64,000 nucleotides of DNA from Chara braunii (lineage: Eukaryota > Streptophyta > Charophyceae > Charales > Characeae), in assembly GCA_003427395.1 (NCBI GenBank), contig BFEA01000202.1, forward strand, positions 47,955-111,954, in the 5' to 3' direction. Positions 36,746-47,593 of this stretch are shown here, one piece after another. The first letter of the stretch is position 1. Every line of letters starts with the position of its first letter. The position numbers and the translations under genes are program-made. The notes below the pieces were generated by a model. It ran no database searches. It had not been told where the DNA came from and saw nothing but the letters and a program-made list of their open reading frames with translations.

Positions 36746-36812
36746 ATGTTATGCAGAAAAATAAACTGAACATTTCTTACCTTGGGATAACATCGAAATT
36801 CGTTGTCAAATT
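36746..36812 (+). repeat. R1 core copy
   Basis: ATGTTATGCAGAAAAATAAA is identical to the reference core for 20 bases, then drifts (CATCGAAATTCGTTGTCAAA). GC-rich sequence follows at 36890-36930 (GCCCGGGGGGGTGTTACGCC). Ends not resolved. Confidence 0.65.
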
Positions 36813-37115
36813 AAAAATAAAAAATCAAATTAAGAACACCCCCAAATTATTTTTCATTTTTCTGCTACGAAGTTTTTCATGCCCAGTTGGGCAGCCCGGG
36901 GGGGTGTTACGCCTGGGGTACTAGGGCGTGCAAAAAAAAAAAAAAAAGCCTTTCTTCGCTCTCCCAGAGGATCCCAAGTCCAGACCCATTTCATTTTTTG
37001 AAAGTTGGCTGTCAAGGCGGGGAAAGGGGGGCATAAATTGTTTTTAAAGGGGTTAAGAGAGGTTAAAGGGGGGTCCTTTAGTGTGATTTTGTTTGTTTTT
37101 TATTTTATCTCTGAT

Positions 37116-37177
37116 TTCGTGAGGAATTCTGATGTGACCCTGAGCCAAAGGTTGTTTGTATTTCAATTGTACACAAC
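37116..37177 (-). repeat. R1 core copy
   Basis: Reverse orientation (GAGGAATTCTGATGTGACCC). Upstream GGGGTTAAGAGAGGTTAAAG is shared with the copy at 45383 and, inverted, with that at 38120, so these three form a subgroup. Confidence 0.6.
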
Positions 37178-37407
37178 TTTTTTTTTTTTTTTTTTTTCCG
37201 CTGCGTCTGCTCGGAACCCTGCCCAGGGGTCATGCCCGACTGGGTGTCCGTGTGTGTATGCAGGCAGAAGTTGGGTGCCCGGGCGCTCGAAAGACCGACC
37301 TTTTTATTTTATGCTTTTTAGTGCTATAATTTAAGTTGTCCGGACCCGGTCGTGCGGGACCCCCCGACTGTCCGGCCAGGACGTCCTGCCATCAGACAAC
37401 TGGTAAC

Positions 37408-37642
37408 CTGCGTAGCACGGCGATCGTGTTCACGCCCCTTTACATTCGCTCGAACATGTTCGCACGTTCACGCGAACAGCTAGCGAATATATTCGGGCGA
37501 ACATATATTTTTTCGTAAGAAAAAGAAAATCGGTTTTTTATTTTTTACTCATGATTGGTTATGAATTGTAGCACGACTCCAAGGCAAACGTTGCTTGTAT
37601 CTTTATTTTACATAACGTGTATGTTTTCCAGATTTTTCTAAG

Positions 37643-37676
<34 letters not shown>

Positions 37677-37745
37677 GTTCGCTTTCAGAGGTTTTTAGAC
37701 GCTTGTTCGCGTTCGCCTCCGAACGTGAACATGGTGCTACGTAGA
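37408..37745. mobile_element. R1 element with TIRs and 7-bp duplication
   Basis: The left end CTGCGTAGCAC (37408-37418) and the right end GTGCTACGTAGA (37734-37745) are inverted. Inside them GTGTTCACG and CGTGAAC also pair. Both sides are flanked by the exact direct repeat TGGTAAC (37401-37407 and 37746-37752). The body has the R1 core in reverse (37561-37618) and a run of about 27 T. No coding capacity. The ends are unlike those at 15769 except for an initial CTR and final TAGA. Confidence 0.7.
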
Positions 37746-38119
37746 TGGTAACATAGTTTTTTTTTCACTTTTTTTCGAGGTTGCAAAAAAACTATCATTT
37801 TTTGAACTTTTTGTATAAGTTTGTATCATGAGAAAAACTTATCTAGAAAATTTCATGCATTAACCTAACCCAAAGAGAGATTAAACAATCGCAAAAGATG
37901 GAAATGTCAAAAACGCGCTCGCCCACCTAGTAATTGCAGTTATCCTTTTATATTTTGTTGTTTTTAGTATTATTACCTAGGTTGTTTTTCCTAGCGTCTG
38001 GGCACCCAAATACTTGCCTGGGTGCTCGGTCGGGCATGATACTCGGGCACGGTTCCAGGCAGCACCAATGGGGAAAAAAAAAAAAAAAAAAAAAAGTCAT
38101 AAAATTTCAGAAAAAAAAA

Positions 38120-38199
38120 ATGTTAAGTAGAATTGCGATACAAACAACTTCTGGTCGAGGGTCATATTAGAATTCGTCATCGAATCGGAGATAAAAAGG
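38120..38199 (+). repeat. R1 core copy
   Basis: TGTTAAGTAGAATTGCGATA, ACAACTTCTGG and AGAATTCGTCATCGAAT follow the core order with many changes. Its flank TTAACCCCCCTTGGCCC is the complement of the purine-rich flank of the copies at 37116 and 45383. Confidence 0.55.
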
Positions 38200-38516
38200 A
38201 AAATAAAAACATCATACGAAGAGATCCTTGTTTAACCCCCCTTGGCCCTTTTAAAAATAATTTATACCCCACTTCCTACCTCCTTAACGATCAACTCTCA
38301 AAGAATGAAAAAAACTCGGATTTGGCGTTCTTTAAGAAAGCGTAGACGAACAATATATATGTATATATATATATATAACCGGCATTCGGGACGGGCCGAA
38401 CGCCCGTACCCGAACGCCCGAACGTATGGGACCCCTTTGGCGAGCATGTTTTCGACACCGGCATTTGGGACCAAGAATGAAAAAAAAAAGTTATCCAAAA
38501 AATCTGAAAAAAATAT

Positions 38517-38575
38517 ATGTTGTAGAGAAAAATAAATTAAATCAGATTTGCTTGAGCATTACATCCGAATTAGAA
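38517..38575 (+). repeat. R1 core copy
   Basis: ATGTTGTAGAGAAAAATAAA, then CAGATTTGC and GCATTACATCCGAATT. The preceding AAAAAATCTGAAAAAAAT is also seen before the copy at 36746. Confidence 0.6.
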
Positions 38576-38608
38576 AAATATAAAAAGAGAATTAAATTTA
38601 GTGAGTGC

Positions 38609-38960
38609 GCGAGCATGTTTTCGACACCGCCATCTTTGGAGATTTTTTTTTTTTTTGGGCATAGCTAAATGCTCTGAAAATTTACAGATGTGTANTTCAC
38701 GTAATATAAAACCCACTAAAAAAGTTTCAAAAAATAATAAAATTGTTTAGACCCCGAACTAAAGTGAAAACAAAAAGTAAAAAGTGAAAAAATACGTGGG
38801 CGATCACGTTTTGACACCGCCATCTTTGGCGATTTTTAATTCTTATTTGGCTTAGCTAAATGACTTGAAAATTTACAAGCATGTACCTCACGTCATAGAG
38901 AACTCACAAAAAACAATCAGAAAAAAATAATTACTTTTAGGCCCCGAAATAATTTTTGGC
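38609..38960 (+). repeat. Two tandem units of about 200 bp
   Basis: GACACCGCCATCTTTGG occurs at 38623 and 38813, each followed by GATTTTT, a TAGCTAAATG motif, GAAAATTTACA, a GTCA or GTAATAT stretch, and GACCCCGAA or GGCCCCGAA. An ambiguous base lies at 38695 in the first unit. Confidence 0.75.
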
Positions 38961-39360
38961 GGGGGCCGAACGCCATCGGGTTCGGACCGCGTACGGGACC
39001 TCGAACACCCGTACGTTCGGAGGTCTGCCCAGGGACCTCCGTACGTACGGGCTGGTGACCCTGTGTATATGTATATATACAGATATAGAGATATAAATTT
39101 TACGATCGGTATCTTCGGGCGTCACGCCCGGGGACCAAGTATGGAATCAAAATCTGCCTACATTATTATATGTTTTGGATTTTATTTTTATTTGAAATTT
39201 GGCTGCGTTGCCACTGTTACACACCCTCGTACGAGTACGGATTTTTACTCTTGTACTCGCACACTACTCGTACTCTAGGGACCCTATATGAGTTTTTTGT
39301 TTTTGTTTTTTTTTTTGTTTTTTTTTATTTATAATCTGGTAATGTTGTTATTTTGTTTTT

Positions 39361-39430
39361 CAAATTCTATTAAGAATCTGAAAATGACGCTCAGCCAAAT
39401 GTTGCTTGTTTTGTGCTGTTGCATTACATA
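39361..39430 (-). repeat. R1 core copy
   Basis: CTGAAAATGACGCTCAGCCA, AATGTTGCTTG and CATTACATAT follow the reversed core. It is flanked by TACGAGTACGG-like sequence on the left and CGTACGGATGGCGTACA on the right. Confidence 0.55.
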
Positions 39431-39582
39431 TCATTTTTTCAGATGTTTTTAATCACTTGTTTTTTTTTTTTTTCGTACGGATGGCGTACAAGACGTAGAC
39501 GTTCCTGTATACATCCCGTACAAACATTACCTATACGTTTCATACGGAAAGACCCCGTATGTGTACATTATGCAACGTAGAA

Positions 39583-39650
39583 ATTTTGTAAAGAATGGTG
39601 ATGTAACGTTGTGGTAATTGTTATTCGGTTATTTTTCTCTACAACATTGG
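39583..39650 (-). repeat. R1 core copy
   Basis: AAAGAATGGTGATGTAACGT and ATTTTTCTCTACAACATTGG follow the reversed core. A run of about 16 T follows. Confidence 0.5.
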
Positions 39651-39984
39651 TTCTTTTTTAGATTTTTTTTTTTTTTTTCGAGTCTGCATTTAGCCTTAAC
39701 GACTGAACGTGTCTACACAAGGGACCAAATGTCCGGTTGTTCGGGGTTAACCGTTCAACCCCGGCCGAACATCGGGTACCATCTTCCGAAATATATTTAT
39801 CAATCCATCTATTTGTCTATTTATATATCTATCTATCTACCAATCAATTTATTTGTCTATTAATTTATGTATTGACTATTTATATAACTTATATTTGTTG
39901 TTACATTCATGTATCTATATGGTTATATACTGCGTAGCAGACCGAACATGTTTGATGTCCCACGGAGCATCCGAACATGCTGGG

Positions 39985-40285
39985 ACACTCAGTCGAGCGT
40001 TGTCGAACAACCGAACATGTTTGATGTCCCCCGCAGGGCACAACTTATCTTCCCTAAGAGGCAGTCACCGCCCTTAAGGGTGTATACCTACCCACCTACC
40101 GATCCACGTACGAAAGATTTTAAATGAAAATGCAGAGGTAGGTCAACCGATTGCGTTTACTCGCTCGTTGTAGTATAGGTACGCGCGATTCAAAACGTCG
40201 AGTGAACCCGAACGTCGTCCGTTCCTTAGGTCGCTGATCTCCTAAGTACGGAACGTACGTCGGTCGACTAAGGCATCCCAACCAA
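39985..40285 (-). repeat. R3 repeat, tRNA-like
   Basis: Shares with 57365-57775 an ordered set of blocks: GCACAACTT, GTCACC, CCTTA, TACGAAAG or TACAAAG, GCAGAGGT, GCGTTTACTCGCTCGTTGTAG or its variant, GGTACGCGCG, and CCGAACG or CCGCACG. The first part also occurs in both arms of palindrome 2. On the minus strand the better-preserved copies read AGTAGCTCGGTAGGGATA, close to a tRNA A box. It may be a tRNA-derived SINE. Confidence 0.55.
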
Positions 40286-42129
40286 GCGCGCACCTAAAAA
40301 TTAATCCTAGTAACCTTAGACGCATAGTCAAAAGAAAGTTATAACATCCACAAATATAATTACATCAAAAAGGGTCAACCATAGTCGATAGAAATTTATA
40401 TCCAAACAGAAAGAATCCAAATCATCATACGGTACATCCAATAACACAGGATCGAAATAAAATTTGACCTACTCGGGTTGACTCGATAGACAAAAAAAAT
40501 CATATAGCAGCCAACGAGGAATTGACTTCGACAATAATCTTGATACAACCGACATGGTAATCAGGCTCCCTCAGTTTTGACTTGATGAGGCGAGCTGCCA
40601 ACATTATTCATTCTAACTAACCTCCAGCCTAAAATTAGGCACACACACACTTGTATTTATACGTTACCAATCTGTTTGGATGACCGGCTGCTTTGCGGAT
40701 GATTCTTGATTAAGTGCATTACTTGAAGTGTTGCATGTCTCTCCCTCTAGGAAGTAGTCTGAGTACTCGGATCTCAAAAGTCGGACTTTCTCTCCCGAAT
40801 CGACAAAGTACCACTCTGTGGAACGGTCCACTTTGGGTCGATAATAGGGTCGGCTCCTAAAGCAACGAACCCCCACCCAGATGCTTCCTAAAGAAAGAGA
40901 ATGTATGCAATGTGAACAACTTTCAGTTATTCTTACTTATTCTTAGTTCATGGTATTTTGGACGAAAGAGGAGATAAAGAATGAGAATCGTTTGGATAAG
41001 TATAGGTAAATAAGGTCGTTCGGGACAGAAAGGGTAAATTATGAGAAAAGACAAGTCCGATTCACCTTATCTGCTTTATTTAAATCGAATCCATTCAATG
41101 ACACACACTGAATATTCTTTTTCAAAACAATAAGTCCTTTTGACAAGCAGACAGGTAAAAGGTAGAAACAAAAAAATATTTTTTATCATCCCTTGTAGAC
41201 GCAATCAACCTCGTTTGCAAGCATTATTCTACCTACCAGCACTCAAAGCAAAACAACCAAGTTCAATGAAAATCAATGCAACCCCGTACGCAAGTTCAAA
41301 GAAAACAATGCAACCCCATGATTCGCACAACTTTCCTTTACCTTTTCAACGAACATTCAATGATTAGGGTCAAGCAAAGTATGGGTTCACACAGGTGTGC
41401 AGGGAAATCTAAGTTAATCAACTGACCTTGAGTGAAGTTTGATACTGCTAACTCAAGAAAGTGAAGTAATACTTTTAATCGAAAGAAAATGACCGCCGTA
41501 CAATTCCACGAGTTGTGGCCGTTCCACCAAAGGCGGTCCACGTCCTCTCTCAAGAACTCAAAAGAACAAAGGTTGGCCACAAAAAAACTCAAGCAAGATA
41601 TTTCTCCAGGAGGGTGTTCCCACAAATGAGTTTTCACATGGTCCCAATGCCCCAAACCGATCCTTGCTTAGACTGGTTCCAAAGTCCCAGGATGTCCCAA
41701 CATACTCCCAACTGCACTTGAACCACCAAGGATACTCCCTAACCAACTGCAAGATTACGGCGCCTCAAATCACTACATCCGCTCACAATAGCCACGCCAA
41801 GTTACATTTTTCGTTCTCAAAATCAGTCTCACATACTCCCAAAATAGTCCTCGACAGTCCCACGTTACTGTCACAACACCGGATGGTCCCAAACCGAAAA
41901 ACCGCTTACACCATACACCCTAAAAAATGTAAAGGTGGCCTCCTACAGAAACCGCAAGTGTTGCAACTCCAATAATAACCGTTGTATGTACTTACTCTGC
42001 ACTCTCTTCATGCCGCTGGGTCACGCACCACTACGTGGTCCCAGAACAATAAAAGCGGCCCTGCGACGTCAAATGCTGCCAGTGTCAACACCTCAATTTC
42101 TACATCACCAAGGTCGCGCTTCCAAATGC
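40286..42129. other. Unassigned
   Basis: No gene recognised; AC-rich plus strand from about 41650. Short repeats such as TCCCAACATACTCCCAA occur, but there is no array and no motif I can name. Confidence 0.4.
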
Positions 42130-44800
42130 TAACGCCGCCGTCCAAAAGCACTGTCGTAAACGCCCATTCCACCATGTAATTTCAACAGCACCGACGCTTG
42201 ACAAAAAAAATCAATATCGCCACATAATTTCCGCGACACATCCCCTCTAAACATTAACGACGCGCTGAAATTTTCTGCCACACGACTGCCCGTAATTTCA
42301 ACAACATAACTGCCCCATTGAATATGTCGTCGTTGCCATACCGTCGAACGAGCAACACTTCCGCTTATTCACATAAAAAAAAACATTCGTGCCGCACAAC
42401 AAATTCGGCAGCACATTCCCTTAGTGTGGCAACACAACCCAACTAATATAGGTGTCGCCCGCCACACCGTCCAGACCTTGACGCAGCCCGTCGGCCATGA
42501 CACTAGCACAGGGGTGGGGCAGTGAGCCTCCAACCCTTGGCTGTGGATGCACTAGCCTGTCCTCCTCCAGCAACACCTCCCCTCATCATGCAAACCTTCA
42601 GCTCTCCACTAGCAACACCTCCTCTTATTTTGCAGACCACCACTCCCTCTTCGAGCAGTACTTCCGCTCGCTGCACCGCCCCTCACAATGTAATGGAGCT
42701 CATCTGCACTTAATGTGCGTGAGCAGTATCACAGCCTCAACAACTGTGAGGCAAGTGTGGGTGTTGTTGGCTTTTGTAGACAGTAGAAGACTCAGGGCAG
42801 CAGCTTTCCCCATAGTCAAAATTTGAAACTGGCCTAGACCTTCCCCGCATGTCACATACTCCAGGGAACAACTGTACCCAACCCGAACTGCACCTTGTTC
42901 AAAAACGAACAGTTGTAGTCACACCCACACATACACACACGTTCCTAGTCAACACCACGACCACATACGTGGCCGTTACTTTTTTTTTTTTTTTTTTTTC
43001 CTTTTCTTTTCTCTTTCTTTCTGCCCCTCATTTTACTACAGGGGCAGCTTGTCATTCGAAATGAACAGATATCCTCCCCTCCCTAAGTCATTTCACAAAG
43101 TTGAACTAGAGTCAAGCTTAACAGGGTCTTCTTCCCGTTGATCTCGTGTGTGCACTAAGCACAATAAAAATACCAGGTACAGGGCAAAAGTGGCAAGCTT
43201 AGCTTCACAGTGATAGGAAGAGTCATCATCGAAGGATAAAAAAGCAATGCATGCCTGGATGTCACGGTCAGTTTTCCTGAAGTGGCCTCGCCAGCTCCAA
43301 GTCCTGAAACGCTAAATAATCGATGGGCCTCGCTCATCGAGGTCTCTTTCACCTTTCTCCCATATACCTGGGTTTCAACATCACCAGGTTCGGGCGTTCG
43401 AAACGAATGCTGCCCGTTTAAAAAAACGAATGAGCGCATGATGAAAATCACAGTAAAAAAGGGGAACGAGGAAATTAAAAAAAAAAAAAAAAAAAGTCGA
43501 AAAAAAATCCAAAAACAAATTTAAAAGAAAAAAATATAAAAAGAAATCTAAGAAACTGATAAAAAAAGGAAATGACAAACTTAGCTTGTAGATGGAAAAA
43601 CATCGTTTGTGTCGCCTGCAGCTTTCCATGGGGACTCTTAAGTCCACGTGTATTCTCCATCACCATCTGACGCTTCGTTTCTTTCATCCTTTTTTTTTTT
43701 TTTTTTTTGGCCGAAGTTAAATGTCGCGTTGAAGGGCACATAGGGCACTTTCCACAGTGCAGCCCAGAGTTCGATCCCCAATGGGATCGAAAAAACAATT
43801 GGACTATTTCTCGATTTATGTGTGTCATCCTTGCGCAGGGGTCTTATTAGCCCCGCACGGCTGATTGCAGCCGTAAGATCTCATGGATCGCACGACCGAA
43901 ATCGGCCACGCCGGGATACCCCTCTGCAATGGCCAGCTGCAAAAGAGCTAGCCCAGTTGGGCATAGTCGGATTCGTTCCCTGCGTCTCAAGCATGGCGGT
44001 CTACTATGTTTACCTACTGGGCTAGCTCCTATCACAGGAGCGAAAGCAACAGTCCTTCTATTTAAAGGGTTGCGCCCAGTAGGCCGTCTGTCCATGACTT
44101 GGCCAGGCCTGGCTGCATTACCCCTCCTGCCTGTGTCCCAGCAGCCAGGCAGAGTAGGCTTTGCCTGTCTGCCTGCTTGCCCCTTTCTTGTGGATGGCCG
44201 TCCATCCACGACTTGAAGGTCAGCCAACGGGAAGGCCTCGACATTGATCTATCAGCCCCTTGGTTCAAAGTCAAACATGACGGCCCAGGACATAAAAAAC
44301 CTTCTACTCCTCTCGCGCCACGGCCTCATACGCATTGGGACCGCTACTTTTGCCTACTTAGAGCCTGAATCACCCGGCTGCTTCATTATTTTAGGTAGGA
44401 TCTGTTTAATTTTGACATTCATATGTTTGAGCGCCTCTGCAGCCTCAACAAAAACGAGATTTATGGCGTTGTATTATAGCGGACTCCTTCCTGAGCCTTT
44501 GAGAACATACGTACGGACAAGCTATTGGTACCTTTATTTTATTTTATTAATGGTAATTCCTAGGTATTCACCACATTATTGCAGTAGTGTGGTTGCAAAC
44601 ATCTAGCATAGCGGCCAGCACTGCCAGTTACTAGCGTCCGGACTGAAGCTCGAAAAATTTTAGTCTCTCCGTCATAGGTCGGGTCTGAATAAACTTTTGA
44701 CGAACGTCGGTCTCATCAAGTCCTTCAATTGAACAAAAAAAATTCGAACAGGGTCTGACGTTTTGAATTTTCGGCAAATACCCCCGACAACATTCTCGGA
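42130..44800 (+). repeat. R2 repeat, full copy
   Basis: Parallels 53020-55680 in order, with moderate divergence. Compared with that copy it has an extra 160 bp or so at about 44455-44615 and a different poly-T length near 42981. It contains a B-box-like AGTTCGATCC at 43770, the hairpin at 43946-44027, and many phased GTGCTG or CAGCAC motifs in its first 400 bp. Open frames exist on both strands but are not conserved between copies. No protein family recognised, so its class is unknown. Confidence 0.7.
43946..44027. other. Conserved hairpin in R2
   Basis: AGCTAGCCCAGT (43946-43957) and ACTGGGCTAGCT (44016-44027) are exact complements with a 58-base loop. The arms look like a tRNA A box read from either strand (compare TAGCTCAGTTGG). 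The same hairpin is intact at 54966-55047. Confidence 0.75.
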
Positions 44801-45138
44801 CCCCTCTGAACGACGTTCTCGTCGTTCACCATCAAAATAGAAGTCAAAGTTCTTATGAAAATTCTATATGAAAACAATGATCACAATAAACAACAATTCC
44901 ACAATTCGCTCGGAACTAAGCCGAAACCTTCATTCCACTAGCAACCAATCAATAATTTTTTACCTATTAGGAAAGTACCGGAAGCCTTCCGAATGGTTCT
45001 AAGATTGCATCCATTCCGTTAATCGTCGTGTTACCTCTGAACAAAACCCAAATAAGTCAGGAATAACCCCTTACATATCTTTCTAGACGTACCAACTTCT
45101 TGCAAATTGTTCAAAAAAAATATGAATGACCCAAAAAG

Positions 45139-45610
45139 CTAGGAAGATTTTCATGACCGGCCGGTCTGAACCGACCGATCACCCGGGCGTGACGCCCAGG
45201 GAAAAAAAAAAAAAAAATTGGCGGTGGGGTTTTTCCACGCTCTTCGAGAGAGTCCAAATCCGGGCTCTTTTCGTTTTTTTAGTGTTGNTTGTCAAGGGGN
45301 GGAAAGGGGAGTGTAAATGAATTTTAAAGGGTCCAAAGGGGTTGAAGGGGGGTGCCTTAGTGTAATATGGTTATTTTATTTTTTATCTTTAGTTCTGTGA
45401 GGAATTCTGATGTAACCCTTAGCTGAAAGTTGTTTGTATTGCAATTCTGCACAACATTTGTTTTTTTTCATATTTTTTGGATTTGATTTTTTTTTATTTA
45501 TTTTTTTTTGTGCTGAGGCTGGCTGGGGCATGCCCGGGGGGCCCGGCCGGTCACCCTGTCGCCAATCCGGGCGTGACATCGGGACCCGGGCACCCGGGAT
45601 ATCTCCGTAG
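45139..45610. mobile_element. R1 element
   Basis: The left end CTAGGAAGATTTTC pairs with the right end ATATCTCCGTAG. Flanks are CAAAAAG (45132-45138) and CCAAAAG (45611-45617), six of seven bases equal. The body contains the reversed R1 core (45383-45460), GC-rich blocks including GGGCGTGACGCCC (45185-45197), and ambiguous bases at 45288 and 45300. No coding capacity. Confidence 0.6.
45383..45460 (-). repeat. R1 core copy
   Basis: Reversed core: GAGGAATTCTGATGTAACCC, GAAAGTTGTTTGTATTGCAA. Closest to the copy at 37116. Confidence 0.65.
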
Positions 45611-45689
45611 CCAAAAGTTTTTATCTTACTCAAGATCACATCTGAACTACACAAAGAATTCACGTCGCACCTTTTTATGCATATAAGTC

Positions 45690-46780
45690 CTTGAGGAGAG
45701 TACTGATAAAGACAGGTTTCCCTGTCGCAAGCAAACTCTTCAAAGGACAAAGGAGAACATCGATCAAGACGGATGTCATTGCCGCAGACGAACTGCTTTA
45801 TTTTAAAAGACAACACTGATCAATGCGGTTACCCCGCCGCAGACGAACTCTTCTCTCCATTAGAAGAAAATGTCGATCAAGATAGGTTTCCTTGTCGCAG
45901 TCAAGTTCTTCTCGACTTCAAGTTGAGAACAAAACGTCGATCAAGACAGACCTCCTCGCCGCAGACGAAATGTCTTCAAGTTGAGAACAGAACGTCGATT
46001 AAGACAATTTTCCCTGTCGGAGACAAGTTCCTCCTTACTTCAATGTTGAGAACAAATCGTAGATCAAGAAAGGTCGCCCTGCCGCAGACAAACTATCTTC
46101 TCCATCAGAAGAAAATGTCGATCAAGACAGGTTTCCCTGCCACAGACAAGTTCCTCTCTACTCCAATGTTGAGAACAGATCGCTCATCAAGATAGGTCTC
46201 CCTACTACAGACAAACTGCTCCCAATTAACCTTTGAAAATAAATCTGATTAAGACATTGCTCTGCTGCAGACGAACTATTTTGTACATTTGAAGAAAATG
46301 TTGATCAAGACAGGTTTCCCTGCCACAGACAAGTTTCTCTCTACTTCAAGTTGAGAACATAACGCTGATCAAGACAAGTTGTCATACCGCAGATGAACTG
46401 CCTTCTCCATCAGAAGAAAATGTAGGTCAAGACAGGTTTCCTTGTCGCAGACAAGTTCCTCTCTACTTCAATGTTGAGAATAGATCGTTGATCAAGAACG
46501 GTCTCCCTGCCGCATACGAACTGCTCTCAATTAATCTTTGAAGATAAATGTAATAAAGATAGATTGCTCTGCCGTAGATATACCCTTCAAAGATCGAGGA
46601 AAACTCTGATCGAAGCAGGTTTCCCTTCCACAGATGGACCCCTCTCCATTTCATTCTTGAAGAGAAGGTTGGGCAAGACGGCTTGCCCCGTCGCAGACTT
46701 ATTCCTCATCTAATGACAAAAATGAAGGTAAACGTCATTTAAGACAGGTTGCCTTGGCACTAGCAAGCTCCTTTCTTGAT
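45690..46780. repeat. Minisatellite, unit about 60 bp
   Basis: About 17 diverged units built on GATCAAGACAGGTTTCCCTG, CCGCAGACAAGTTC and CTCTACTTC or CTCCATCAGAAG. Starts near 45703, 45757, 45815, 45871, 45931 and 45991 show the period. Two unit types alternate in places (TTGAGAACA against AGAAGAAAATGTC), suggesting a higher-order pair of about 120 bp. Open frames across it are not evidence of a gene. Confidence 0.85.
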
Positions 46781-46854
46781 TTAAGTTGCGGTATGAAACT
46801 TTTACACTGAAATTGACTATACTTTATATCATGTCAAATGTTTTCTAGCTTTCT

Positions 46855-46990
46855 GTGCTATGCGAAGAGGAGTGGTGTAATAATTTTCAAGGGATAGCAT
46901 CTCGACATCAAGCCCCACTTTGGATTCGATCCCCACCACATTCCCTCCAATTCCGGTGCTCTAAATACTCAGTAATTTATTAGCATGAAC
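46855..46990 (+). repeat. tRNA-like SINE head, tentative
   Basis: GGATTCGATCCCCACCAC at 46923 fits a tRNA B box closely, and AGGAGTGGTGTAA about 50 bp upstream resembles an A box. CCCACCAC after the box is shared with the minus-strand insertion at 21804-21999. No clear tail or flanking duplication. Confidence 0.4.
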
Positions 46991-47593
46991 AGGGTAGCCT
47001 TACCCTTACTAAGTCCAATGTGAGTTGAGCTTGGGTGGTAAATCCAAACCCAACGTTCTTAGCAGTAAGTACCAAAGTCACCATCAAAATTGATGAGCAC
47101 CTTCCACACCTTTCACACCTTCATCCCTTTCAGTGATAGGGTCGTCTTCCTTCCTTAAACGACATAGGATCCGGATGACAACATCCCATTATGGAGCAGG
47201 AGTATAACTCTGACGCAGGCCTCACTATCAGCTATACAGCTCACGATTTTATCGCAAAAACACCATGACATGATAGCAAATAAAATTTTAAGCTATAATG
47301 ATAAATGTATATCTCGAATAAATATTTTATGGATAAAAAATGCATATAAATTCACTGCTTGCATTACTATGATTATCATATACATAAGGCAAGCACTCCA
47401 CCATCCCGGCCAAGAGTCAGGTTGATCTAAGGGAAAAATGACATTTTTTGCACTTATCCATTATGACAAATACAATAACAAAATGTAACAATTGGAGTAA
47501 CTTAAGAATTTTTTTGAACATGCTCATGTAAACATTTCAAACAATTTTATACAAGTAAGAATTGGAGGCCAATTTCATACAAGTAATACCGAA
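46991..47593. other. Unassigned AT-rich block
   Basis: No gene. ATACAAGTAA plus AATTGGAG appears twice just before palindrome 2 (47551 and 47578). Confidence 0.5.

Noticed and set aside
45773-46195. 140-codon open frame
   Set aside because: Lies wholly in the 60-bp minisatellite; a period divisible by three keeps it open by chance.
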